A DNA stretch of 43,785 nucleotides from contig JAJDXV010000020.1 of assembly GCA_022823085.1 (NCBI GenBank), positions 1 to 43,785 on the forward strand, given 5' to 3'. Positions 32,538-40,520 of the stretch are shown piece after piece (position 1 is the stretch's first letter; the number at the start of each line of letters is the position of its first letter). The translations under genes were made by a program, and so were the position numbers. The DNA is from Candidatus Poribacteria bacterium (GTDB lineage Bacteria; Poribacteria; WGA-4E; WGA-3G). Under the pieces are notes generated by a model. It made no database searches. It had not been told where the DNA came from and saw only the letters and a list, made by a program, of their open reading frames with translations.

Positions 32538-33050
32538 TCAAGTTTCTTGGTGTTGGTTGCGATTTTGGAACAGGTAAACAATAAGCATGCCTGCTCCGAT
32601 ACAGACAGAAATATCAGCGACGTTAAACGTGGGCCAAAAGAGTCCTTGGCTGACAATACCGAACTGAAGGAAATCAATCACTTCGCCCAAAAAGATTCTG
32701 TCAATGAAGTTCCCGATAGCGCCCCCGAGTAGGAACCCGAGGGAGACCTGCATCCATCGGCTCTCTCGGAATCGGAGATAGTAGGCGAAGATGAAGACCA
32801 GTGCGAGAAGGGTAATGATAATGAGCAAGGACCGATGTCCTGCGAGTACGCCGAAAGCTGCCCCGGTGTTTCTGTCGTGTCGGAGGTTAAAGAAACCGGG
32901 AATAATCGGGATGATTTCAGTTACCTGTGTGATATGCGCCTGTACGAGCCGTTTGGTTCCCCAATCAAGTATTAAGACAGGAAACGCCACACAAATCAAG
33001 GGGATAATATTTTGCCATGTGTTTGTTTTAGGTGCTTGGTTCGTATTCAT
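32538..33050 (-). CDS. lspA: Lipoprotein signal peptidase (signal peptidase II)
   Basis: A 170-residue four-helix aspartyl protease. Conserved blocks: LDWGTKRLV, LRHDRNTGAAFG, GGAIGNFIDRIFLGEVIDF (first catalytic Asp) and WPTFNVADISVCIGAG (second catalytic Asp in NVAD). It cleaves prolipoprotein signals before the lipidated Cys; the lipoprotein at 25927-26538 is a likely client. The start is ATG 33050, 9 nt after GGGAGG, overlapping the IleRS-like gene by 23 nt; an upstream ATG at 33086 lies deep inside that gene. The ileS-lspA adjacency is common among bacteria. Confidence 0.93.
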   Translation of the reverse strand: MNTNQAPKTNTWQNIIPLICVAFPVLILDWGTKRLVQAHITQVTEIIPIIPGFFNLRHDRNTGAAFGVLAGHRSLLIIITLLALVFIFAYYLRFRESRWMQVSLGFLLGGAIGNFIDRIFLGEVIDFLQFGIVSQGLFWPTFNVADISVCIGAGMLIVYLFQNRNQHQET

Positions 33051-35733
33051 TTTTGCGTGCCTCCCATTCCGTTTTTGCCTTGTCATTTTTCATGTCGGAA
33101 GGCATCGAACTGTTTGCGGTTAGCTGCGAGAGATCGTGCCAGTTTCTTTGAAAAATACTATGGTTTCCATTTATACCATCTATAGAGGTGAGCCGATAGA
33201 ACTGTTCGGCTAAAAAGGGTGTTAAGGGTGCGAGCCGTTGTAGGAGTGTGGTTGTTATCTGTGAAAGCGTCATCTGTGCTGCGCGCAGCGTTTTCGTTGG
33301 ACAGGATTCCAAGGTGCGGAGATAAAAGTGCAGATCATCTTGACAGAAGTTGGTTAACATTTTCCACATTTCATGAAAATTCCCAGCTTGATATGCGTGC
33401 TGTATCTCCTGCAAAAGCTGTTCGGTAACGGTTATTGCCAGTGCATCGATGTGGCGTGTCTTATCGGTTGTCGTGTGTCCTGTCTGTTCTGTTTCTGATG
33501 CCTCAATATCGGTATGTGTTGGTGCGCTTGCGAAACCTGTTTCAATCTCCTGTTCATCAATGTCGGTGGGATGTTGTGTCTCTTTATCGACTTCTGGGTG
33601 AGAATCGAGTAGGAACGGATAGAGATAACTGCTGATTTCATTGAAGAGGGCGTGGAGCTGCTGGTATTGTATGAGTTGGTTTTTGGCGAGTTCTTCGAGT
33701 TGTTCGGCTTTCATCTGTTTTGTGCTATTGTTGGGTGTTATAGCGACGAGCCGTAGCACGTCGGCTGGATATTTGTTGAGAAACGCGTCTTCAATTTCGA
33801 TAGTGCTATTCATTTTGGGTAATGTTTTAAGTTTTAGTTGCTTAAAGGGTTGACTTTCTTTAATGGGTCGGCTTCTGCTAAGTGCGGCGGAGATGACAGA
33901 GATCTCAGCGAGCCATTTTGTCCATTCATAATCGTCAATGCTTGTTTGTGGAACAAACATGATACTGGTGTGTCCGCCGAGCGGTTTCTTGAAATCGGAG
34001 TTGTCAATGATTTGAAGTAGATTGGCGAAATGGCTGTCGATAAGTGTTGCCTCTTTTCGGAAGTCAGCTGAATTACAGTTTGAGCATCGCGTATCTGCGG
34101 GTAAAAGTTCTTCGATGCTTAATCCGAACCAGAATTCAAAGCTGCGTTGGATGGAATTACGGATTGCTGTGAGTGTATTTTTATCGGTGAGCGGTTCATC
34201 ACACTGGTCGCAGAGTAAGATTGGGAGCGGCATTCCCCATTGGCGTTGTGTTGAGACTTGGAGGTCTGAGAAATTATGTACGACCTTTCGGACATCAGCG
34301 ATCCGTTTATGTTCAGTTTCGCCGTAATTATCCCAATATTCTCCTGCTTTGAGAGCATCGGCGGTGTCTCGGTTTTTTGAGATAGAGAACACCCATTTAG
34401 AGCATGGACGAAAAACGGCGAATTCCTCACAGCGCGGACAGTGGGATCCAGGTATTTCATCGTTGTTTGTTTTTAGGATGTATCCGTATTTTTCGAGTTG
34501 GGGGACAATAAATTTTTCGGCATCAAAGAGATATAGACCGCACAATTGCCCAGCTTCTTCGGTGAATTTTCCTGTCTCATCGAAGATAGGTATTGCATTT
34601 ATATTTAAGGCTTGTGCGATATCGTAGCTGAGTTGATGATGTGCTGGATTTAGCGGGATAACGCCGGATTTTAGGAAGTGTGTTAATTCGTCAGTGGTTT
34701 TTTCGACAACGGATTCAGGTATGAGCGTAATGCTTAATTCCTTTAAGGGGAAGATCGGATGTGCGACGACGTATTGTGCGAGTTCGGTGGCGTCAATCTC
34801 TTTAACGAGTTCGGGTTGTGTGCTTTCCTGAGTGAGATTTTTACAATAGTGTTCAAATTGTGGTGCTGCGAAAAGTAGATATTCCTTATCGTTTTTGGTG
34901 AGGAGGTAGGTTGTGTCGCTCGTAATTCCGAGTTCGATGGTGCCGGCGATCTCCCAGAGATGTTGTATCTGGATGCAAAAAGAGACATCGACCCCAAATT
35001 CTTCAAATCCTAAGCTAAATGGGAACTTGATGTAGCCGTTCAGCACGTGTGTCGGCATCTGTAAGAGGTTCATTTCGTTCAGCGGTGCTGCGCACTTCGG
35101 GCACCATGGACTTAATTGGGGTAGGTCGTGTAGGTAGTCAGAATCACGGAGTCTACTTATGAGTGCGATGAGTCTTGCCTCTTGGCGCGATTCGAGGGTT
35201 TTTTGGGAGGCTGCCCAATCGGCAAAAATGCCGAGTTGATGGAGTTTCTGTTTCTGGATGCCTAATTCCTGTTTGTGCCGTGCGCGACAGCGTTTACGAA
35301 GGACAGAGGGTTTGAGTGGCGTTTTAGATTTTGCGTCTGAGATAATGGCTTCTTCAATCCAGAAGGGATAGGTTTCCCATGCGGGTACGTGTGCGACGTG
35401 ATGCCCCTGCATTAGAGACGCTTTAAGGAAGATGTCTTGAGAGATTTTCCTACAGAGTGTATCGTGGGTGAGTGTATCGACAGAAGTCGGGATTTCGCGG
35501 AGGACGTAGGTTTCCGGTTGAGAGGCGCGGTGCTGCGACTTTGACTTCGCCGCGGTACGGTCTGTCGGGTTCGTTTTCTTGTTCGGGAGCGGGAACACAT
35601 TGGCGTTTTCCCAAGTTTCCAGAACAGCATTTTCCGATGTCCGATCCATCAATTCGGGATGCTCTTCCGTTTTCCTTTTGGTTTTACCGCGTTTACGCGT
35701 CGTATTTTTTGCGGGGGAGTCTTGTTTTCTCAT
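33028..35733 (-). CDS. Isoleucyl-tRNA synthetase-like protein lacking catalytic and editing motifs
   Basis: 901 residues, close to full IleRS length, and alignable by eye over its length: LETWENANVF (38-47), GHHVAHVPAWETYPFWIEE (110-128, family VPGWDCHGLPIE), GIFADWAAS (168-176), SPWCPKCAAPL (208-218), TEEAGQLCGL in the editing domain (391-400), HCPRCEEFAVFRPCSKWVFSI (431-451), STQRQWGMPLPILLCDQC (494-511) and a helical anticodon-binding end with LAPLTPFLAEQFY. But HIGH is absent (TLTHD around 87-91), KMSKS is KMNST (640-644), the editing TTTPWT and HxAPGHGxxDY blocks are gone, and a Thr/Glu-rich insert sits at 712-765. No stops or frameshifts. It lies in the usual ileS slot before lspA. I infer a non-catalytic paralogue with a new role. 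Confidence 0.8.
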   Translation of the reverse strand: MRKQDSPAKNTTRKRGKTKRKTEEHPELMDRTSENAVLETWENANVFPLPNKKTNPTDRTAAKSKSQHRASQPETYVLREIPTSVDTLTHDTLCRKISQDIFLKASLMQGHHVAHVPAWETYPFWIEEAIISDAKSKTPLKPSVLRKRCRARHKQELGIQKQKLHQLGIFADWAASQKTLESRQEARLIALISRLRDSDYLHDLPQLSPWCPKCAAPLNEMNLLQMPTHVLNGYIKFPFSLGFEEFGVDVSFCIQIQHLWEIAGTIELGITSDTTYLLTKNDKEYLLFAAPQFEHYCKNLTQESTQPELVKEIDATELAQYVVAHPIFPLKELSITLIPESVVEKTTDELTHFLKSGVIPLNPAHHQLSYDIAQALNINAIPIFDETGKFTEEAGQLCGLYLFDAEKFIVPQLEKYGYILKTNNDEIPGSHCPRCEEFAVFRPCSKWVFSISKNRDTADALKAGEYWDNYGETEHKRIADVRKVVHNFSDLQVSTQRQWGMPLPILLCDQCDEPLTDKNTLTAIRNSIQRSFEFWFGLSIEELLPADTRCSNCNSADFRKEATLIDSHFANLLQIIDNSDFKKPLGGHTSIMFVPQTSIDDYEWTKWLAEISVISAALSRSRPIKESQPFKQLKLKTLPKMNSTIEIEDAFLNKYPADVLRLVAITPNNSTKQMKAEQLEELAKNQLIQYQQLHALFNEISSYLYPFLLDSHPEVDKETQHPTDIDEQEIETGFASAPTHTDIEASETEQTGHTTTDKTRHIDALAITVTEQLLQEIQHAYQAGNFHEMWKMLTNFCQDDLHFYLRTLESCPTKTLRAAQMTLSQITTTLLQRLAPLTPFLAEQFYRLTSIDGINGNHSIFQRNWHDLSQLTANSSMPSDMKNDKAKTEWEARKNEYEPST

Positions 35734-35825
35734 ATTTTATCGGGTTGCCTGTAAACCGCCTGTTAATTAGAGGTGGTTATATTTTTTGTGGATCGCCTCT
35801 GTGTTTATTCGGTGTATTCGTTCAT

Positions 35826-36098
35826 TTATGACCTAAGCATCCCAGCCAGAATCTGTAAAAGAATAATTAGTATGAAAGGCGAAATGTCGATACCGAAGTT
35901 GCGCGATACTGGTGCGAGTGCGTTCCGAATCGGGCTTAGCACCGGATCGACGATGCGACTTGTGAACCAATAGATTTGTCTGATGCTCGAATTTTTGGTG
36001 CCGAAAACGAACCAAGAGAGTAGTGCATTTCCGAACACAACGAATGCATAAAGGTCAAGCAATCGGGCGATGAACCGAGCGAGGTCATGTATAGGCAT
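35826..36098 (-). CDS. YggT family membrane protein
   Basis: A 90-residue protein with two membrane helices (about 10-30 and 68-87) and the family signature RIVDPVLSPIRNALAP with IDISPFILIILLQ. In Firmicutes the homologue is YlmG, encoded next to ylmE/ylmF near ftsZ and linked to cell division and membrane organisation. It begins 24 nt after proC. No clear ribosome site is seen, so coupling to proC is likely. Confidence 0.88.
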   Translation of the reverse strand: MPIHDLARFIARLLDLYAFVVFGNALLSWFVFGTKNSSIRQIYWFTSRIVDPVLSPIRNALAPVSRNFGIDISPFILIILLQILAGMLRS

Positions 36099-36122
36099 AG
36101 TTTCTGTTGTTATGCGGTCGAG

Positions 36123-36926
36123 TTATGTGTTGCCGAGTTCTTCCGCTCGTTTTGTTGCCGCGAGAACGGCTTCAGTGAGCGTTGCACGCAAACCTCCGTG
36201 TTCTAAAGCGTGAAGTCCGGCGGCGGTTGTCCCACCGGGTGTTGTAACGCGATTCTTGAGAACCGCTGGATGTTCTTGGGTTTCAGCTAACATCTTTGCT
36301 GCGCCTAAAACTGTATGGATTGCGAGTTGTTGGGCATCTGTTCGCGGTAGTCCGACGTGGACCCCGCCGTCCGCGAGTGCTTCGATGATGAGTGCGACAT
36401 AAGCGGGTCCGCTCCCACTTAATCCGGTGACGGCATCAAGATGACGTTCCTCCATGACTAAAGAGGTCCCACAGGCGTTGAAGATTTGCTGTGCGATTTT
36501 AAGGTGTTGGGCATTCGCTTGCGTGCCTGCTGTTAGTACGGATATTGCAGCGCCTACTGATGCGGCAATATTTGGCATCACCCGTACGATCGGTGGTGTC
36601 GTGTCAAAATAAGATTCGAGCGTTGAGGTCGTGACACCTGCTGCGATACTGATGAGCCATTGTGGTGCTGACAAGTGGCGTGCGACTTGCGGTAGAATGC
36701 TTGGGACGGCTGCGGGTGGCACTGCACAAAAAATAACGTCTGTCTTTTCTACCAAGTCTGCGATGTTGCCTGCGTTGTTGGTGCCTTTTTCATCGCAGAG
36801 TTGCTCTACGAGGACGTTGTCTAAGTCGGTGACCCAGATCTGCCGTGCGGGGAATACCACATCAGCGATACTCCGGACGACGATGCCTCCCATTTTTCCG
36901 ACACCGATTACACCTAATTTTTTAAT
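36123..36926 (-). CDS. proC: Pyrroline-5-carboxylate reductase, no canonical start codon
   Basis: A 267-residue ProC catalysing the last step of proline synthesis with NAD(P)H. Motifs: KKLGVIGVGKMGG (dinucleotide site), VIFCAVPPAAVPSIL, RVMPNIAASVGAA, DAVTGLSGSGPAYVA and VTTPGGTTAAGL. The glycine-rich Rossmann start lies upstream of the first in-frame ATG (36893), and no ATG, GTG or TTG exists between it and the preceding in-frame TGA. The best start is ATT 36924-36926, giving KKLGVIG as residues 2-8 and the family length; AAGGA lies only 3 nt upstream, inside a dispersed repeat. If translation began at 36893 the nucleotide-binding loop would be lost. Confidence 0.85.
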   Translation of the reverse strand: MKKLGVIGVGKMGGIVVRSIADVVFPARQIWVTDLDNVLVEQLCDEKGTNNAGNIADLVEKTDVIFCAVPPAAVPSILPQVARHLSAPQWLISIAAGVTTSTLESYFDTTPPIVRVMPNIAASVGAAISVLTAGTQANAQHLKIAQQIFNACGTSLVMEERHLDAVTGLSGSGPAYVALIIEALADGGVHVGLPRTDAQQLAIHTVLGAAKMLAETQEHPAVLKNRVTTPGGTTAAGLHALEHGGLRATLTEAVLAATKRAEELGNT

Positions 36927-36927
36927 T

Positions 36928-37135
36928 ATTCCTTGCGGTTCGTTTAGGTAGGTTGACTTTTGAAGTGCCTCTCCGTAGAACCGCCCTCCATTTCATTTCG
37001 GGCTACGTTTTCGTTGATATTTTACGAATGACTGATATTCCTTGCGGTTCGTTTAGGTAGGTTGACTTTTGAAGTGCCTCTCCGTAGAACCGCCCTCCAT
37101 TTCATTTCGGGCTACGTTTTCGTTGGTATTTTATA
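36928..37135. repeat. Tandem pair of ~109-bp repeats upstream of proC
   Basis: The first copy spans 36928-37036 and the second 37037-37135, starting ATTCCTTGCGGTTCGTTTAG and nearly identical for about 100 bp until the second is interrupted by the inverted-repeat element at 37136. A diverged, shorter copy lies at 14826-14876. No open frame is found. The left edge gives proC its AAGGA. Confidence 0.95.
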
Positions 37136-37264
37136 GTCATAGGACTTACGCAATTTTGACTATAGTTCGTTCTGTTAAATGAAATTTTTCGGAAAACACA
37201 ATCATCCGGTACCACAGGCTAACAGCCTATGGTACAAAAGAGCTGCATGCGTAAGTCCTATGAC
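37136..37264. mobile_element. MITE-like element with 17-bp terminal inverted repeats
   Basis: Perfect terminal repeats GTCATAGGACTTACGCA (37136-37152) and its complement (37248-37264) bound 129 bp of non-coding DNA. An inner imperfect hairpin (GTACCACAGGCT...AGCCTATGGTAC, about 37209-37236) is present. It abuts the yggS stop codon and interrupts the second copy of the tandem repeat. Ends containing AGGACTTACGCA are common on small transposable elements in cyanobacteria. No clear target duplication is seen. Confidence 0.8.
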
Positions 37265-37266
37265 GG

Positions 37267-37971
37267 CTATTTTAGTGAAGGTTCAAAGATTGCGCGACCG
37301 ATTCTAACGAGATTGGCACCTTCTTCTATAGCGATCTCAAAATCGTTTGTCATTCCCATAGAGAGATAGCGCATGGTAACGCTTGGAAATTGCTCGGTTT
37401 CTATTTTTTCCGATAGCGATCTCAATAAAGCGAAAGCGGGACGGTTTGCCTCTGGTGAAGGACTGAACTGCCCCATTGTCATTAAACCGATGATATTCAC
37501 AGTTGGAGACGCTTGTACATCTGCCATGAATGTGAGTAGATCGTCGGCATTTAAGCCGTATTTACTTGCTTCACCGGTTGTGTTGACTTGGATGAGGACC
37601 TCTACCGGTTGTGTGCGTTCTTCGGAGCGGCGTGCGATTTCTGTTAAGAGCCGTAAGCTATCGACCGAATGGATCAGCGAGAACATCTCAAGGGCTGCTT
37701 TCACCTTATTGCGTTGTAGGTGTCCGATGAGATGCCAGCGACATGTCTTAGGGTCCGCTATGGTATCTGTGGTGTACTTTCGCTGCGCCTCTTGTACTCG
37801 GTTTTCACCGATATTTTTTACACCTGCTTCGATAATTGTCTGTATTTCTGATATTGAACGTCCTTTTGTAACAGCGACGAGTTCTATTGAATCCGGTGTG
37901 CGATTGCTTCGTTCCGCTGCGCGGGCGATGCGTTCGTTGACAGTGTGGAGATTATTGACAATCGGATTCAT
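37267..37971 (-). CDS. YggS family PLP-binding protein
   Basis: A 234-residue single-domain TIM barrel like PROSC/YggS: VAVTKGRSISEIQ (PLP Lys), GENRVQEAQRK, WHLIGHLQRNK, IHSVDS, VLIQVNTTGEASKYG, GLMTMG and LSMGMTNDFEIAIEEGANLVRIGRAIF. It keeps pyridoxal-phosphate homeostasis; in Firmicutes it is YlmE in the division-gene cluster. The start overlaps the upstream small gene by ATGA. Confidence 0.92.
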   Translation of the reverse strand: MNPIVNNLHTVNERIARAAERSNRTPDSIELVAVTKGRSISEIQTIIEAGVKNIGENRVQEAQRKYTTDTIADPKTCRWHLIGHLQRNKVKAALEMFSLIHSVDSLRLLTEIARRSEERTQPVEVLIQVNTTGEASKYGLNADDLLTFMADVQASPTVNIIGLMTMGQFSPSPEANRPAFALLRSLSEKIETEQFPSVTMRYLSMGMTNDFEIAIEEGANLVRIGRAIFEPSLK

Positions 37972-38261
37972 AAGTTTTGTTCGGTGTCCAGATTATTTTC
38001 GGATTGTGTATCTTCGGGTTTTAAAGGTTGATTGATATGAAAGAGTATCCCAATGATGGCGACCAATGCGGCGATACTAATAATCCCGATACCGACTGTT
38101 ATGGTATATGTTGCCTCCATATAAACCTGTGTTACTTGGACTGCGCTGCTGCTTTCTTCGAGCGTTCTCTGATACCTGTTAGGATGGACACCTCCAAGTA
38201 CGATAAAAATAAACCCAACAATACCGATAATAATTGACAATGTTGCAAATAGCGTGCGCAT
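37968..38261 (-). CDS. Small two-helix membrane protein upstream of yggS
   Basis: A 97-residue protein with two membrane helices (about 5-25 and 54-75) separated by a polar loop, and an acidic Asn/Glu tail. No family is recognised. Translationally coupled to yggS by a 4-nt overlap, so it is likely expressed, but the function is unknown. The 262-bp spacer upstream (38262-38523) is AT-rich, contains an 8-bp inverted repeat (38350-38357 with 38377-38384) and no gene. Confidence 0.6.
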   Translation of the reverse strand: MRTLFATLSIIIGIVGFIFIVLGGVHPNRYQRTLEESSSAVQVTQVYMEATYTITVGIGIISIAALVAIIGILFHINQPLKPEDTQSENNLDTEQNL

Positions 38262-38523
38262 TTACGATTCCTTTGGTATCTACCAAATTGTCGCCTAACA
38301 GATATTGGATCTAACAAGCTGGAACATACAGGGAAAATAACGCTACAAATTGCAGCAAAGTTACGGCTGCGAGTGGTGCTGCAACTGAATTGTTCAATTC
38401 GTTATATTTGTCTATTTAATGATACCATATTTTTTTACGAAATGCAAATTTTATGGTTATCGTCTATCGGTAATTGGTTGTCAGCAGTTCGTTTTTCGGA
38501 GGTGTTGGTATATATTGAGTGGG

Positions 38524-39279
38524 TTAGTTTTTCGGGTTGCGTCTGATGAATGAGAGCATTCTGCCTGTCTGTCCGTTTTCGGCGCGATGAGAGTAAAATA
38601 GGTCGGTGCGGCAGGCGGTACAGAATTCGGATATGGAGATGGAAGTTATCGGCACTCCTATTTCGGTGAGTTGGTTAACGTTAGCGGTTTGTAGACTGAG
38701 GTTTCTGCCGTCGGCTACAGTGCTGCCGAATTGTTCTGTGAATTGCGTGATTAGTTCTGGGCTGACGGTATAACAGCATTTTTGGATGGAGGGACCTAAA
38801 TGGATTTGGCAGTTTTTTGGGAGTGTTCCGAAAGATGTCTCCATTTGTGTGATGGCATTTACGGCTATTCGTGCGAATGTCCCGCGCCACCCTGCATGGA
38901 TAATGCCGATGGCGGGTGTTTTGACATCTAAGACAAAAATGGGGATACAATCGGCGGTGAAGATCCCGAGTGCTATGGTGTGTTGCGCGGTGACAAGAGC
39001 GTCTGCTTCGGGGATATGTTCTGCGACACGTTGTGCTGCATCGTTGATAGGAACGACAGCGGCACTGTGAATTTGACGACAGTAGCGCAGGTTTGTCAAG
39101 CCGGTCTTTTGGAAGAGGATCTTCCTGTTCATCTCGACTGCGTCTGGATCGTCGTTGACATGATCGCCAAGATTGAGGGAGGTATACGGGGCGCGACTGA
39201 CACCACCGTGGCGTAGGCTGATCCCGGCGGTAATGATACCGGATGCCTGAAGTTCCTGAATGGGGTGATAGATGTTCAC
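38524..39279 (-). CDS. pgeF: Peptidoglycan editing factor / polyphenol oxidase family protein
   Basis: A 251-residue YfiH/YlmD family protein. The metal triad is visible: His in RQIHSAAVV, Cys in TADCIPIFVLD and His in IGIIHAGWRGT. Other signatures are CCYTV and CTACRTDLFYSHRAENGQTGRMLSFI. Homologues remove wrongly inserted L-Ser from peptidoglycan precursors (PgeF) or act on purine nucleosides. ylmD-ylmE neighbourhood is conserved. It overlaps the cupin gene by ATGA. Confidence 0.92.
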   Translation of the reverse strand: MNIYHPIQELQASGIITAGISLRHGGVSRAPYTSLNLGDHVNDDPDAVEMNRKILFQKTGLTNLRYCRQIHSAAVVPINDAAQRVAEHIPEADALVTAQHTIALGIFTADCIPIFVLDVKTPAIGIIHAGWRGTFARIAVNAITQMETSFGTLPKNCQIHLGPSIQKCCYTVSPELITQFTEQFGSTVADGRNLSLQTANVNQLTEIGVPITSISISEFCTACRTDLFYSHRAENGQTGRMLSFIRRNPKN

Positions 39280-39602
39280 TGTTTGTAGTCTTCTCTCGGT
39301 GGACTAAAGATGTCAAGTGCGACGGCAGGTTCATCGAAGGCTTTCGCGCTGTGCTGGACGTTGGACGGAATGAGGTAAGCGTCGCCTTTTTTAAGGGTTC
39401 GGGCATCTCCATCGATGGTGAGTTCAAATGTTCCTTCGAGGACCATTCCCATCTGTTCGTGGGGGTGGCTGTGTTCGGCGACGATGCTGTGCGGTTTCAG
39501 GTTGACGAAAGACATCATCAGTTTCTCGCCGTGAAGGGTACGGATGCTGGCCCCGTCGAAGATCGCTTTTTTGGGTTGTTCTTCAATAACAAAGAATGGC
39601 AT
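39276..39602 (-). CDS. Cupin domain protein
   Basis: A 108-residue single cupin barrel with the metal motif HSHPHEQMGMVLEG (two His and a Glu) and the second motif PSNVQHSAKA (one His). Small cupins of this type act as isomerases, dioxygenases or ligand sensors; the substrate is unknown. It overlaps pgeF by 4 nt and is probably the first gene of a short unit. The 144-bp upstream spacer holds a C-rich repeat. Confidence 0.82.
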   Translation of the reverse strand: MPFFVIEEQPKKAIFDGASIRTLHGEKLMMSFVNLKPHSIVAEHSHPHEQMGMVLEGTFELTIDGDARTLKKGDAYLIPSNVQHSAKAFDEPAVALDIFSPPREDYKQ

Positions 39603-39694
39603 CGGTTATAGGTGTCTCCTGTTGGTCTCATAGCGCGTTGGGTTTCCCTCGGTTTCTGGTGATTTCAGGATCAGTGGGACTTTTCTCTACAAAA

Positions 39695-39730
39695 CTAACC
39701 CCCCTAAATCCCCCCTTATCAGTGGGGACT
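39695..39730. repeat. C-rich dispersed repeat (CCCCCCTAAATCCCCCC type)
   Basis: CTAACCCCCCTAAATCCCCC then CTTATCAGTGGGGA, a sequence type recurring between genes in many cyanobacteria and environmental bacteria. Non-coding, only one copy in this window. Confidence 0.55.
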
Positions 39731-39746
39731 TTGAAAGTCCTATTCT

Positions 39747-40520
39747 CTATGGAAAGGGGATGTCGGGTGTCGGTGGTTCGACGTAGAGGAGGCGTTTACA
39801 ACTTGAGCAGTAAACGAGTTTCTCGTATTTTTGTGCCTCCTTGAGGGTCTGTGGTTGAATCGCCATGCGGCAGCAGCTGCAGGTGCCATTTTTTCCGAGT
39901 GCGATGAATCCTGCTTTCGCTCGTGTTGCACCGGATTCGCTTGCGAGTTGCGCCTTCATCCAGCGATGGTACTCGTCTCTACGGACTTTATCGATTTTCG
40001 GTAGAAACGCTTTCCGTGCTTTCATTTTTTCATCGCGTTCTGCTTCCAATGTCTGGAGTTCCTGTCGGAGTTGTTCGGTATCGGTATCGGCTTTCTGTTT
40101 TTCTTGATTTACTTTTGCTTGAAGTTCTGTCAATTCTGCTTTCAAGCGGTCGTGGTCTTCCATGAGGTTCAGGAGAACGTCTTCAGCCTCTGCGTCTTTG
40201 TCGTCTAAGAAGTCGATCTGTCGTTCCAAAGCGGTATAAGCCTCATTGGATGTAACAGATCGTTGTTCGTTTTTATATTTTTCGCGTTGTTCTGCATTCA
40301 TTTCGAGTTCAGCGTTTTTGGCGCGTTGCGCTTTTTCGACTTCTGCGACTTCTGCGGATTTCGCTGCGGTCTCTTCTTCAGACTCGGTAACCTCCGCCTC
40401 TAATTGTGCGATCTGGCGTGGGATATCTTGAAGTTTTTGATGGATTGACAACAGTTCCGAGTCGCGTTGCTGGAGTTGGTAGAGTAACGCGAGCTGCTGT
40501 CTTAAAGATTCGTTAGACAT
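39747..40520 (-). CDS. Coiled-coil protein with C-terminal C4 zinc ribbon (zf-RING_7/DUF164)
   Basis: A 257-residue protein: a long antiparallel coiled coil (about 1-185, Glu/Lys/Ala-rich heptads) followed by a C4 zinc ribbon (CSCC about 214-217 and CSSC about 237-240, within GFIALGKNGTCSCCRMAIQP and KLVYCSSCKRLLY). This is the layout of the widespread HP0958/CT398 family, which binds RNA, flagellar or sigma-54-related partners in epsilon-proteobacteria and chlamydiae; elsewhere the role is unknown. The start is ATG 40520, overlapping tatC by 8 nt. Confidence 0.88.
   Translation of the reverse strand: MSNESLRQQLALLYQLQQRDSELLSIHQKLQDIPRQIAQLEAEVTESEEETAAKSAEVAEVEKAQRAKNAELEMNAEQREKYKNEQRSVTSNEAYTALERQIDFLDDKDAEAEDVLLNLMEDHDRLKAELTELQAKVNQEKQKADTDTEQLRQELQTLEAERDEKMKARKAFLPKIDKVRRDEYHRWMKAQLASESGATRAKAGFIALGKNGTCSCCRMAIQPQTLKEAQKYEKLVYCSSCKRLLYVEPPTPDIPFP

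Noticed and set aside
36928..37135. CRISPR or small RNA array
   Set aside because: Only two adjacent ~109-bp copies without spacers; a dispersed repeat explains them better.
38681..39427. Long minus-strand frame (248 codons) overlapping pgeF and the cupin
   Set aside because: Arg/Ser/His-rich composition typical of a shifted frame; pgeF and cupin motifs are unambiguous in the other frame.
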